A stretch of DNA of 64,000 bases from Leishmania donovani. Its lineage: Eukaryota > Euglenozoa > Kinetoplastea > Trypanosomatida > Trypanosomatidae. The notes beneath the pieces were generated by a model. That model saw only the letters and a program-made list of their open reading frames with translations, was not told where the DNA came from and did not search any database. Of this stretch, positions 11,227-21,113 are shown in pieces (within the stretch, counting starts at the first letter, position 1; each line of letters opens with the position of its first letter). The stretch covers positions 1,436,355 to 1,500,354 of the forward strand of contig NC_018261.1 in assembly GCF_000227135.1 (NCBI RefSeq). Reading direction: 5' to 3'. The translations under genes and the position numbers were made by a program.

Positions 11227-14200
11227 ATGCGCGGTACACGTCTATGGCGGCTGCGGGTGTCTCTGGCCGTTCGTAATGGCGCTCGTGCCACACAGGCGGA
11301 GTCCCTGGGCCGTCGCTGGGCGGACCTGGATGCAGCACGCCCAGCCAATCTCACCGGTCCTGCCACGGAGCTGTTGAGGGAGACGATAGCACATCTCCAG
11401 GAGTCTGCGCCAGCGCTGAAGTCATCGAGCGCCTCCTTGCCTGCTGCGGCGTCATCATCATTATCCACCTCGCCGCCTCTTCTAAGCACGCGGGAGAGCG
11501 CCCAGCACATCTGGCGGTCGCTTCGGCGGCAGCGGGTACCGTGGCAGGACGCCTTGGCGTTACTGCCGTGGCAGCTGCAAGCTATGACGCCGGCGCAGCG
11601 GCAATTTCTGAGTTCACAGGCTGCACGGACGCCTGCTAGGGTCGCTAGCCTGGCCTTAGCCGCGTGGGACATGCACGAGGACGCAGCGCTGGTGCAGCAG
11701 TACCGTTCCCTGAAGCGCTCCGCCTACATGGTGGACTACGCGCGTCTCGTCTCAGCGGCCCTGCGAGAGCGACCTTCGCTGCCAAATGGTCTTCTGCCGG
11801 TTCCGTACGGTGTCGTGGAGCACGGCTACGCGCTTGGCCTTTGCTCGCCGCAGGACGCGAAGATCGCGCTGGCGCTAAGCAAGCACATGACGCTCCTGGG
11901 TCGGGAGGCACTGACGCGTGAGGCGGAGGAGTGCTTAGTGCTCCGTCACGCCGCCCTGGAAGGCCTCGCGGGCCACTGGCAGGCTGCGTTGGGTATTGTG
12001 CAGCATAGTCGCGCGGTGCGCCTCTCCGCGCGCGAAGGCATGAAGCGTTACGTTCGGTCACTGCTGACGCGACAGGGTGGTGTCCCACTCACCACGGATG
12101 CGCCACTCGCGCGGTCCTGTGATTCCTCGGTTTCGAAACACAGCGACGCTCAGGCCGGCCCTCGGAATGAAAAGGCCGCGCCAGCGGAGTTTGCCGCCGA
12201 AGCACCGGTGCGCCGCGAAGACACCTCCGCTAACTGGGTGGACGCTCTTTGCGCCTTTCTCTCAAAAGAACCGCACACGCAAACGTACCCGGGCGCTCGT
12301 CACGTGCTCGAAAGCCTTCCGCCGGAGGTGATGGGTAACCGCACGTACCTCCTTTTGGCCTCAACGGTGCTGCACTGCTGCGCGCGACGCATGTTCGCTG
12401 GGACCTTGACCAGGCGAGTCGCAAGCTATGTTGCCAACGCAAATTGGGCCATGGCGCTAGCGCTCACGTGTGCGGCGCAGTACTACGACGTGGCGGCGCC
12501 GCTCATTCCTCTCGCAACAAAGGCCAGCAGCGGTGGAACGACGGGTGTGCTTGACGTCCCACCGGAACTGCGTGCATACGTGGCAGCAGTGAGGCACTCA
12601 CAGCAGGAGGAGCGGCCGGCGGCGGCAGAGACTTCGTCTCTAACCGTGACAGAGGCCGCCGCTCTCACGTATCCCGAGGCACTCGCACACGCGCTGACGG
12701 CCACGTCGCCCGCCACATGGCGGACCCTTCTGCTCTCCTGCCCCCACGCCGGCCCTCCGACGCGTCTGCGCTACTTCCTGCTCGCTGCGTGCGGCGAGGC
12801 TCGCGACGCCACCCTCTTCGAGCGCACCAGCGTCAGCCGATGCGCAGAAGACCGTATCGAGTGCTGCACGTTCCAATCTTGTGCGGTCTCACGACTTATC
12901 TGCGCCGCGGCAGAGCCGCGCAATCAGCAGTACTTTTTCAAGGTCATCCCTGCCTCGGCTCGTGCGCACCATTTCGAGCGATCGCCGCTGATAAACGCAC
13001 CAACACGAGAGCTGGGGCCAGGGCTAGGCACAGGGCAGCGTATTCCAGCAGCTGCAGCCGCCACAACGGAGGCCGCTCAAGCCCTTTCGAATTCGGCAGC
13101 CGGGGCGCCGGCAGAGTCGGCGTTGATGGCAGTATCTGTAACAGCGGCAAGGGCGCGGCTGCAAACCTGGAGGCGCCAAACGGTGACGACACCAGAGGAG
13201 TGCACGCAGCTCCTGGCGGACGTGTCCCTATACCTCAGAGCGACGCACAGGGTCGAGGGTGCCGTCATCTCCGCCCACCAACAGCCTCGTCTCACCGAGG
13301 ATGTCTTTCTCAAGGCCGTCGCCGCCCTCGCTGCGAGTGGGGTGTTGCAGCTCGCGCCCCCGGAGCGCTTTCACTGGCCACTCGCAGTGTTGAAGACGGC
13401 GAGGCTGCTCCGCGTCCAAGTGGACGCTTCTCTCATGGCCGCCACGGCGCGCACGATTCCATCCATGTTTGTGGACCGCACCGGGCTCGCCCTCCCCTCC
13501 ATCCTTGGTGCCCACACGCTGCTGGGTGACTGGAAAGCTGGCCTGCAGCTCTGCACGCGACTGTTGCGCAAACAGCAGGATGGCGAGATCGAAGTAGACG
13601 CAGACACACCGCGCGTAGGAAAGCCGCAGACGCACCGGTTCACGGCGCCGCCACCGACGCTTCTGGAGGCGATGGCACAGGTCGGCTATGCCTCACCCGC
13701 AGCAGTAGCGGTGCGCCACTGGCAAACACTGGAGGCTTCCAGCGCGTCCACCCTCGCCTCGCTGCACAGCGAGAGGTCCTGCGCACTTCCACTTCTGCTG
13801 TTGGAGCTGCAGCAGTTCCACGACGAACGGCAGCTCTGTGAAGAGGTACGCCACCTGTGCGCGGGACGACGCCGTGGCAGTCCTCAGCAAAAGCTGAACG
13901 CCCTGTCGCGTCGCCGGATGTTGCTGGGGGCTGCGTTCTGTCTGCTGGACAACGAGGCTGCGCTGCGGCGGGTGTTGCGGGCAGCGGGGAAGGAGAGGGC
14001 GCGCTCGGCAGACGTGGACACGCACGGTCTCCAGCGCCTGCTCCGCGTTGTGCAACCTACGGACGCCGCGCAGGTCCTTGCCGCAGAGGCGCGCGAGGGG
14101 CGCTGCGCGCATGAGCATTGGCTTTGCGAGGTGATGAGCCGTTCTGACGTCGCCGCCGACGCCGCCGGCGAGTTGGCGCGGCTTCGACCGTTTTCGGCGA

Positions 14201-15351
14201 CGCTCTCTGCGCTGTGGTTCTTCAAACAGGCTGCGGCAGCGCAAGACGCGGCGGGGTGCCTGAAGGGATTGGTTCGACTGGCGGAGCGGGCGAGCGAGTG
14301 CCCTTATCCGGATGGGCTGCTTCTGTCGCTCCTGCGCCTGCTGCGCCTTTTTCTCTCGCACGGCGGACTTCTCTCTGCGAGCGTGGTCACGCGTGAGATG
14401 GCGGAGGGCAAGGGGCCTGCTAAACTACCTCGCTCCACCGTTTTAGCGCTGGCCTGTAAGCTCTTCAACAGGATGCAGGAGATGCAGAGGCTGAGTCTGC
14501 CTCTCAAGGCTGCCCGCCGCGTACTGCGCCGAGCGAGCGACGCACATCTTCCTGACGCTCATGCTGTTGCTGGAGACACCGATGCTGTCTGCCCAGGCAA
14601 GTCTCCGGCAGCTCCGTGCGCCGTGTGGGCCCTGCTCGGGGTCCTACACTCAACTGCAAGCAGCGTCCTTCAAGTACCCGTGCCTGCATCCTTCACGTCT
14701 TCCCTGCTTTCCCGCGTTGTGGAGACGAACAGGGCAGCGGATTGGTGGACTGCCTTGCTGTTCTTCCAGAGTATTCGACACCCGACTATGCAGGAGCGGG
14801 CCTTGCTCGTGCGGGCTCTCCGGCACTGCGGCGGTGCTGCAACGCCCATTCTCCTCTCTAACCGCCGCTTTCTACGTGACTGCCCTGAGCAAGTAGTGAT
14901 ATGGGCCGACGAGGCAAGCGGACAGTCGAAGTGGTCGCAGTCCTTGACCCTCCTTGAGCATGCGCAGGAGGTGGAGCGGCGCACGACAGCGTCGGCGGCG
15001 GAAGCTGACCAGGACGCGAGCGACTCCATGGAACCTGCGCGTGCGCCGGCGTCGCCGCTCTCACCGGCGGTGGTGGCCATCATTCGCGGCTGGAATGCCG
15101 ACGAGCGACTGCGGTGCGGCGAGCTTCTCCGGCGTCAGGGCTTTATCGCGACAGGATCATCGAAGAACGGCACACCGCTCGATGACGCGCGTGTGACGAA
15201 GATGGCGAACCCTCGGGCCCAGCGGCAAGCAGAAGCGATTCTGCAACTTCTGAAGGAAAAGCCATCTGCCGCGGTACCCTTCATCAATGCGCCGCCGAGG
15301 CTCGATGCTCACCATCCCGGTGTGAGGGCGGCGCGCCGGAATGACGAATGA
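11227..15351 (+). CDS. Large conserved protein, probable mitochondrial helical-repeat protein
   Basis: A 1374-residue protein that I do not recognise as a named gene. The N-terminus MRGTRLWRLRVSLAVRNGAR is rich in Arg and Leu with no acidic residue, a good candidate mitochondrial presequence. The rest is Ala/Leu/Arg-rich and predicted largely helical. It contains scattered short units built around W..AL.L, for example WQDALALLPWQL, NWAMALALT, DWKAGLQLCTRLL, DWWTALLFFQSI and KWSQSLTLLEHA. This pattern is common in trypanosomatid PPR-like mitochondrial RNA-binding or ribosome-assembly factors, so such a role is an inference. The open frame extends back to 11152 without an ATG; the ATG at 11227 is the first in frame. 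Base composition matches the neighbours. It could instead be a structural mitoribosomal subunit. Confidence 0.85.
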   Translation: MRGTRLWRLRVSLAVRNGARATQAESLGRRWADLDAARPANLTGPATELLRETIAHLQESAPALKSSSASLPAAASSSLSTSPPLLSTRESAQHIWRSLRRQRVPWQDALALLPWQLQAMTPAQRQFLSSQAARTPARVASLALAAWDMHEDAALVQQYRSLKRSAYMVDYARLVSAALRERPSLPNGLLPVPYGVVEHGYALGLCSPQDAKIALALSKHMTLLGREALTREAEECLVLRHAALEGLAGHWQAALGIVQHSRAVRLSAREGMKRYVRSLLTRQGGVPLTTDAPLARSCDSSVSKHSDAQAGPRNEKAAPAEFAAEAPVRREDTSANWVDALCAFLSKEPHTQTYPGARHVLESLPPEVMGNRTYLLLASTVLHCCARRMFAGTLTRRVASYVANANWAMALALTCAAQYYDVAAPLIPLATKASSGGTTGVLDVPPELRAYVAAVRHSQQEERPAAAETSSLTVTEAAALTYPEALAHALTATSPATWRTLLLSCPHAGPPTRLRYFLLAACGEARDATLFERTSVSRCAEDRIECCTFQSCAVSRLICAAAEPRNQQYFFKVIPASARAHHFERSPLINAPTRELGPGLGTGQRIPAAAAATTEAAQALSNSAAGAPAESALMAVSVTAARARLQTWRRQTVTTPEECTQLLADVSLYLRATHRVEGAVISAHQQPRLTEDVFLKAVAALAASGVLQLAPPERFHWPLAVLKTARLLRVQVDASLMAATARTIPSMFVDRTGLALPSILGAHTLLGDWKAGLQLCTRLLRKQQDGEIEVDADTPRVGKPQTHRFTAPPPTLLEAMAQVGYASPAAVAVRHWQTLEASSASTLASLHSERSCALPLLLLELQQFHDERQLCEEVRHLCAGRRRGSPQQKLNALSRRRMLLGAAFCLLDNEAALRRVLRAAGKERARSADVDTHGLQRLLRVVQPTDAAQVLAAEAREGRCAHEHWLCEVMSRSDVAADAAGELARLRPFSATLSALWFFKQAAAAQDAAGCLKGLVRLAERASECPYPDGLLLSLLRLLRLFLSHGGLLSASVVTREMAEGKGPAKLPRSTVLALACKLFNRMQEMQRLSLPLKAARRVLRRASDAHLPDAHAVAGDTDAVCPGKSPAAPCAVWALLGVLHSTASSVLQVPVPASFTSSLLSRVVETNRAADWWTALLFFQSIRHPTMQERALLVRALRHCGGAATPILLSNRRFLRDCPEQVVIWADEASGQSKWSQSLTLLEHAQEVERRTTASAAEADQDASDSMEPARAPASPLSPAVVAIIRGWNADERLRCGELLRRQGFIATGSSKNGTPLDDARVTKMANPRAQRQAEAILQLLKEKPSAAVPFINAPPRLDAHHPGVRAARRNDE

Positions 15352-16056
15352 CGCTGGCGCACTTTTGCGTCCCGACATGGGTACATTGTTGCGAAGCTGC
15401 TTTGGCACGTTGGATGCGCCCGTCTCGAGCATCACGGTGGCGTTGCGTCCCATGCCTCCCTTGATTGGCGCGGCCACCACAGAGACAGCCCGTACCGTTC
15501 ACATCCCGGCCCCACACCCTGTCGTGCTTTCGCTCGATGCCGCGCCTGTGTGATGACTGCGACTCTCTCTCTCTCTCGTTCAAAACGTTGTGCCCACAAC
15601 GAGCACATAACTTTTCTCGCCGAGAAGTAACAGCGATGAGATGCGCACGACAGTCGCTTCTCCGTGAGTCCCGGCTGCCTTTGCAGTTCGCAGGCGACCA
15701 CACGAACCCAGCAGTCAGCCAAGTGTGCGCGCCTTGCGAATCTGAAAAACGCCCTTCAGCGGTGCTGCTTGACGCGCGTGAACGTGTGCGTCGACGCTTT
15801 GCTGCCCTCTCCCTCGCTCCGCTGTACTCCTCGTTCCCCCGCACTTCTCTGTATCTCCGCCCCCGCGGGGCTTCGACGACATTCCGCGGTGCCTCACACA
15901 CCCATACAGGCATGATATGAAGCCGCTTCCGAAGGCAAGGCGCACACCTTCTGGCTCGGCTGCTGCGTGCGAAGGCACCCACCCCAGGCGCACATGCGCA
16001 CCAGCTCGAAACCTCCTTCCTAGGATGACTGCCTTCCCGTCGATGCCTTATCATCC
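15352..16056. other. 0.7 kb intergenic/UTR region
   Basis: No credible gene. It includes a (CT)n run near 15565-15578 and a CT-rich stretch at 15800-15860 that may direct splicing of the next gene. Confidence 0.75.
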
Positions 16057-17433
16057 ATGGACGCCTCTTTCATTGTGTTTCTCGGCGCTGGAAAGTGCAA
16101 TGTGGTGGTGGATCTGCCCATGTGTTTCGTGCCGAGCTCCTTGAGCGCGGCATCGCACCCTACTGGCGCTGCCGCGCAGCGCGCAGCCCTGCGCATCCGC
16201 GACACGGCGGTAAAGGAGTGCTCAGAGTGCTACCGCGCGCTGGAGGCGTATGCGGGTGGGCGACGGGTCGTGCCGCTCCCGGCAGACCTCTACGCAGCGA
16301 TTGCGAGCGTCGTGCCGGCGAAGTATCACGCGCTAATGCACAACGCATCGGAGGCTACACTGGTGCCTAACTTCACTAGCGATCCAGCGCAGCTGCTTCA
16401 GATGGACATGGCTGCCTCAGACGCAGCCGGGCGAGTGGCCGACTACACGGTGGAGGTAAAACCAAAAAGCGCGTGGCAGCCACCACAAGTTGTGGGTATC
16501 GTGGCGGATGGCGTTGCTCACTGGATTGAGGAGGTGAAGCATCGCCACTGCCGCTACGCGCAGATGCTGCGGTACAAGGAGGTGCGCGACGTGGCGGAGG
16601 GGGCTCCGGGGTCTGTGGCCTCGGCAGCGCCGCACGACTCTGTGCGCAGCGCTAAGATGGGCAGCGGTCCCTACTGCCCGAACTACTTGTTTCGGCCCGC
16701 CCTCTCGTCACGCGAGGGGCTGCAACGACTCATGCACAACCCACAGAACAACCTGAAGGTGGTCAGCTACCACGCATCCCGCAAGGGCACCCACACAGGC
16801 GACCCGAAGACACTGACGGTTGAGGAGCTGAACGGCATTGCTGATGCCATCGACGCCTCGCGGGTGCTAGCACCCTTGGCCCACCTGCAGCTGTACGGCT
16901 GCGCCCCTGCAAGCGCAGATGCTTCGCCGGAGGAGGCTCAGTCGCGCTCGGTGCCCGTGCTGGACGCACATCTGCTCTACCACTGGTCTGTTGCCCAAAA
17001 CAAAGAGAATGTTCAATGGATCGTCGTGGACACAGACCCGGAGACGCTCTGTAGCTGCATGTCGATCACTGACGGGGACGCTTGCAAGCGACCGAGTCGC
17101 GCAAGCCCTCGGTATGTGGCGCCAACGTTGGACTACGCAAAATGCCTCGACCGCTTTTACGTCTCCACCACAGCCAAGGACGTGTCGCTGATGATTGCTG
17201 TCTCGTGCCGTAAGAGCCAGCCGGTGGCGCCCGCGAGCGAGTGCGCGGTTCTGACCAACATTTTGCCAGAGGTGGGCGGCGGCTGCTTTGTTCGCCGCGG
17301 TGCCGACGTTTACCGTATCGGTGTGGTGGACCTGGACTCCAAAACGCACAAGTCTCTGGCTCACTACTACATGCACGACAAGGTCATTGTCAACGCCTTC
17401 GTGGCCCGCGGTAGCAACATGGGAAATGAGTGA
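16057..17433 (+). CDS. Inositol-pentakisphosphate 2-kinase (IPK1 family)
   Basis: A 458-residue protein with the hallmarks of the Ins(1,3,4,5,6)P5 2-kinase family, which phosphorylates InsP5 at position 2 to make InsP6. Seen: an N-terminal nucleotide-binding strand-loop LGAGKCNVVVDL (9-20) in place of the family's Gly-rich GEGN-type loop; the signature EVKPK at 133-137 (EIKPK in most members); a basic segment KHRHCRYAQMLRYKE (161-175) where the family has its RFxMHQ-type region; and GPYCPNYLF (204-212), matching the SxYxPxDLF motif. Length is close to plant and yeast enzymes. In trypanosomatids InsP6 is the precursor of inositol pyrophosphates, which influence polyphosphate metabolism. The C-terminal third is divergent. 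The ATG at 16057 is the first in frame; short out-of-frame ATGs precede it. Confidence 0.82.
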   Translation: MDASFIVFLGAGKCNVVVDLPMCFVPSSLSAASHPTGAAAQRAALRIRDTAVKECSECYRALEAYAGGRRVVPLPADLYAAIASVVPAKYHALMHNASEATLVPNFTSDPAQLLQMDMAASDAAGRVADYTVEVKPKSAWQPPQVVGIVADGVAHWIEEVKHRHCRYAQMLRYKEVRDVAEGAPGSVASAAPHDSVRSAKMGSGPYCPNYLFRPALSSREGLQRLMHNPQNNLKVVSYHASRKGTHTGDPKTLTVEELNGIADAIDASRVLAPLAHLQLYGCAPASADASPEEAQSRSVPVLDAHLLYHWSVAQNKENVQWIVVDTDPETLCSCMSITDGDACKRPSRASPRYVAPTLDYAKCLDRFYVSTTAKDVSLMIAVSCRKSQPVAPASECAVLTNILPEVGGGCFVRRGADVYRIGVVDLDSKTHKSLAHYYMHDKVIVNAFVARGSNMGNE

Positions 17434-18810
17434 AAAGCGAAAGACAAAGATGGGGATGGACGGGTGGCTGGGCGATAAGGCCTGCGCTCGTGTGAGTTCG
17501 TGTCTTAAGGGATACAGTGTTTTTGTTTACCGCTCAACGCTGCGGCCCTGTTGCCGCTTTCAAAGGATGGTGCCACGACTGGCACCACTTCTTTGCCCAC
17601 ATAGCATGACCACACAGCCGAGCTCACGCAATCGCGCAGACGTCGGCGCGCGCGCCGGGTTTCACTTTATGTTGTTCAAATGTTTTTTCTCGGCACTGTC
17701 GATGCTGTCGCATGCTCCTTGTCTGCTCTGTCGAGCTCAGCGGTTGCATCATGCGTGTCGGCCACGAACTCATACACGCTTGCACGCGTGTGCGTCCTCC
17801 CTATCTCGCTTGCGTGTGCACGGTATCCTTCTCCACGTATGAGGCGAGAGGGACACGCGCGTGCGCAAAGAGACGGGAGCACACCGCCCATCAGACGGCG
17901 CGCGGGCGCACATTCCTCTCTCCGCACAAGCAAGCGGCTCCGAACCTCTGCAGTGGCAGGGAATGCGCTTGCATTGCTTTTGTTCCGGTGCACTCGCTGC
18001 GGCGCGCTCGGAGGGGGGATCGGGTACATTGCCCGGGACGGAGGCGTAGGAAAACGTGAGTCGATGATAGCGGCGGACGCGGGTCATGGATTCCGCACGA
18101 GGTTGCTTTGGTGGTGCCTCCGCAGTGACGTGGCATCACCCGATAAAACAGGCGGCCAAGCGAGAACCGGTTGCTATCATTCGCCTTCGGGCGTCAGCGG
18201 CTGCCAGTGTTGCATCCCTGCTCGCCGGATGTGCATGCCAGATGGTGTGTGGCACTCTGCTGCTCGTCCTCGCGTTTGAGGCACATACGTGGGTCTTTCG
18301 ATATGTGTGTATACTGTTTACGATGCTTGCGCCCTGTCTCACCGCTGCTTCTACGAATATGCACCCCCACCCCTCGTTCGCCATCCCCTCATGCTAATGA
18401 ACTCGTCCACTCTCAGAATGCCCCTTCTGCGCCCGCTTTCTCCGCTCCTGTGCACACGGTTGGTGACTGCGCCGCTGCCATGTGCTGTGCACTTGTGTAA
18501 TGTGCGGTGCTGCTGACATGCGCCGCAGGTATCACAAGTGCCAGGTGTCGTCCCCTCCCACTGTGCCTCTCTCTCTCTGTCGTTGCCCATCTAGAGTGAA
18601 GCGATTTGGCGCTGTCCGCCGAGTCCTCCACCGCGCCCCGCATTCGCTCACGTTTTTGTGTTGCCGAAGGTGCGCGGCTCGCCCATCAGCGCTCTCAGCA
18701 CGCCCGCTCCCGGGGGACCGAGTTCACGTGCTGGACCCCGTGTGAAAGGGCTCTCTTCTGTGAGGAAAACCTGTGCGTATACCTCTCTTCTCTTTCTGCG
18801 ACGTGACGTC
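17434..18810. other. 1.4 kb intergenic/UTR region
   Basis: No credible gene. The sequence is moderately GC-rich with mixed composition. A CT tract at 18780-18797 lies just before the next start codon, but no AG separates it from that ATG, so the acceptor is probably further upstream (AG near 18669). Confidence 0.7.
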
Positions 18811-19362
18811 ATGGCGCATGGTGCTGAAGAATGCATCATGGCAGCGCCAGGCTGTGTCTACCTTACTCCTGAGCAGGAGGAGCAGCTCGTGGATCGCCTC
18901 TACACGCAGTCCCTGCTGCACAAGGAGGCTACCATGGCAGAGTTGGATGCGCGCTACTACCCTGTGGCCGCCTCGCAGGCCATCTCCCAGGAGATGCTGC
19001 AGAAGAGTGTGCAGCGCCAGGTAGATGTTGAAATGGAACGGCGACAGCAGCGCCGGAAGGAGATGGACGCCATGGCGGTTGCCGAGGCGACGGGTCACGC
19101 AAACGGCAGCCGTGTCGCCGCTTCCAAGAAAACGATGACACTGGAACAGACGGACGTCAGCGTTCGGCGCCTCTACGACGACACACTCGCGCGCAAGAAG
19201 GCGAGAAAGGCGGAGAGCGAGCGCCTCTACGCGTTTCACCCAGAGGACCTCAAGTCGGCCAAGCTGTCGAAAGCGGCGCTGCAAGAGTCCGTCAACCGCA
19301 TGAGCAAGCCGAAGAAGACGGAGTTCACGATGGCGGAGGTGAACAAGATCTATGGCCTGTGA
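18811..19362 (+). CDS. Conserved protein with a duplicated helical module
   Basis: A 183-residue, highly charged, probably all-helical protein not recognised by name. It contains an internal duplication. Residues 18-69 and 110-163 share the pattern LTxEQ-x5-VxRLY-x3-L-x2-KxA-x2-AE-x3-Y, then about 15 residues later LQxSVxR. The C-terminal EFTMAEVNKIYGL looks like the first third of a further copy. No signal peptide, membrane span or catalytic motif is visible. The ATG at 18811 is used here; a second in-frame ATG at 18838 (residue 10) begins just before the first repeat and is a plausible alternative, because an AG at 18827-18828 lies between the two. The function is unknown; a small scaffold or cytoskeleton-associated role would be speculation. 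Confidence 0.85.
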   Translation: MAHGAEECIMAAPGCVYLTPEQEEQLVDRLYTQSLLHKEATMAELDARYYPVAASQAISQEMLQKSVQRQVDVEMERRQQRRKEMDAMAVAEATGHANGSRVAASKKTMTLEQTDVSVRRLYDDTLARKKARKAESERLYAFHPEDLKSAKLSKAALQESVNRMSKPKKTEFTMAEVNKIYGL

Positions 19363-20204
19363 GCCTTCGCCGCCCTTTATCGTGCCCCTCATGTAGCCCC
19401 TGTGCCGGCGACGATGCGTGTGTGTCTCAGCAAGTGCTCAATCAGGCTCACACCGCCGTGCTCAGTGTTCTTTGTTGCTCGTGTGCGAGCCTTGTCCGTT
19501 TCCTTGCGCGCCTCCCGATGCCCTTGCACCCACGTGGGATGTACGCTACCTCGTTCTCTTGTGTCTGAGCCCGTTGTATTCTCTGCTGCCGGGCTGCCTG
19601 TCATCTTCCCAAACCCTTACAGCATCTTTTTCTTCGTCTTTGCCTCCTCTTCTTCCCTCCACGTGTGTTGGAGATGTGACAGGTGCACCAGTTCCGCTCG
19701 CGCGCGGTCACGCGGCGGCTCGGCTCCTTTTTTTTGGGAGGGGGGGGGTGAGCATGGGGCGGCATAACAACACGAGATGCACCATCATAGTGGATCATGC
19801 TAGTGAGGTCACCGCGTCCTCCGGTGAGCCCCCATCTCCGGTCAGCGGCTGGCTCTTTCTTTCAGCACGCATTGCTTGGCTTCATTCTCTCTGTCGGGAA
19901 GGTCCAAGATTTGACGGCGCGTCCCTTGCCACCGAGACTGGCATGGTCTGAGTTCCGTTGTTTTGTCCGTGCTGCAGGGAACACGCCGCCCCACGCCGTC
20001 TGCTCACGTCGCCGCTATTAAACATCCTCTTCTTTCTCATTCTGTTCTGTCTTCGCTTATTGGCTGTCTCGTGACCAGCGCCTAGCATTGGCGTGCCGAT
20101 AAGGATTCCTGTCGCTGAGGTGGCGTCTCTCTCCGTCGCTCTCTTTCTCACTTGTCGGAGGCGGGTGCATTCATGTGAGCGTCTCTCTCTGTGACCTCTC
20201 TCTG
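19363..20204. other. 0.8 kb intergenic/UTR region
   Basis: No credible gene. It contains CT-rich tracts, a G-run near 19739-19748 and the 5' UTR of the DUF501 gene. Confidence 0.75.
20127..20160 (+). promoter_or_regulatory. Likely trans-splice acceptor, DUF501 gene
   Basis: A dense pyrimidine tract (20127-20156) leads to an AG at 20159-20160. A transcript spliced here would have a 44-nt 5' UTR that contains a minimal upstream ORF, ATG-TGA, at 20173-20178. Confidence 0.6.
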
Positions 20205-21113
20205 ATGTCGGAGGAGAAAAGGACGACGAGCGCCGCCCCTGAGGCGAAGTATAATGCTTACGCTGAGGCGGCAGATCCGGCCCGCTATCGTGTCGCTGAC
20301 GCTCTGCTTTTCACGTGCGCGGAGCACGGTAAGGCGTGCGTTCTGTGCGTCACAGCCGGCAAGAATGGCCGCAACGGACGCACAGCTGCCGTTGGCGCCA
20401 CGATCTTCTGGTTGACTTGCCCGAATCTGAACGCCATCATAGCGAGATTTGAGGGCCACCGATGCGTCCGGGCGGTGTCAGCGGCGATGGAGCAGCAGCC
20501 GTGTCTCTGTGACTGGCACGTGCAGTCGCACGACGTGTACGCGAGTCGCGCCAGGGAACTTCTCTCGCCGGCACAGTGGTGTTTTTTCGAGGCCCACTTT
20601 CTCTCCGACGATCAGCCGTCCCTGCACAAGTACGGCAATGCCGCGGTGAGCCATGCTGCGGGCATGAAGTGTCTGCACGCCCTCGTCGCCCAGACCCTGG
20701 CGGGTGTGGCGAACCCCGTTGGCTCGGTTGTGGTCAACTACATCCTCTTGCAGCATCAGCTCGTCCGTGAGGCGGCCGAAATGGGAAACACTGAGCAACA
20801 CGGAGTCGAAGAGAGGCGGCTCTCGATGAAGGCTACGTTGGACAGCACACGTTTGTTTTCGGACTTCACGACGGCTTTTGTGAGGGCAGCGTCGGAGCGG
20901 GCTTGTGAGGGCTGGCATGGCCTCCGCAACGTGTCCTTCGAAGTCCCACTTCCTGAAGGCAACATGTGGGGCAAGACAGCCGTGCAATACATGTGGCGGG
21001 CCGATTCTCAGCTAGCGGCTCTCTGCCCCGATCTCTGCGCGCGGGCGCTGACGGTGCTCGTTGCGTTGGAAGGACAGTTGCGGCATCGGCACAAGAAGCA
21101 CCGCATCAACTGA
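20205..21113 (+). CDS. DUF501 family protein
   Basis: A 302-residue protein that carries the two signatures of DUF501, a family known mainly from bacteria: FWLTCPNL at 68-75 within a hydrophobic strand, and GMKCLHALVAQTLAG followed by NPVG at 153-173. The domain spans about residues 28-180. In bacteria the family is about 150-200 residues and of unknown biochemical function; in actinobacteria it often lies near exopolyphosphatase and enolase genes. Here a C-terminal extension of about 120 residues follows, including VRAASERACEGWHG and a basic tail HRHKKHRIN. Cys and His residues are frequent (for example CLCDWH at 100-105), which could suggest metal binding. The ATG at 20205 is chosen; the ATG at 20173 is followed at once by a stop. 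Composition matches neighbouring genes, so any gene transfer was ancient. Confidence 0.85.
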   Translation: MSEEKRTTSAAPEAKYNAYAEAADPARYRVADALLFTCAEHGKACVLCVTAGKNGRNGRTAAVGATIFWLTCPNLNAIIARFEGHRCVRAVSAAMEQQPCLCDWHVQSHDVYASRARELLSPAQWCFFEAHFLSDDQPSLHKYGNAAVSHAAGMKCLHALVAQTLAGVANPVGSVVVNYILLQHQLVREAAEMGNTEQHGVEERRLSMKATLDSTRLFSDFTTAFVRAASERACEGWHGLRNVSFEVPLPEGNMWGKTAVQYMWRADSQLAALCPDLCARALTVLVALEGQLRHRHKKHRIN

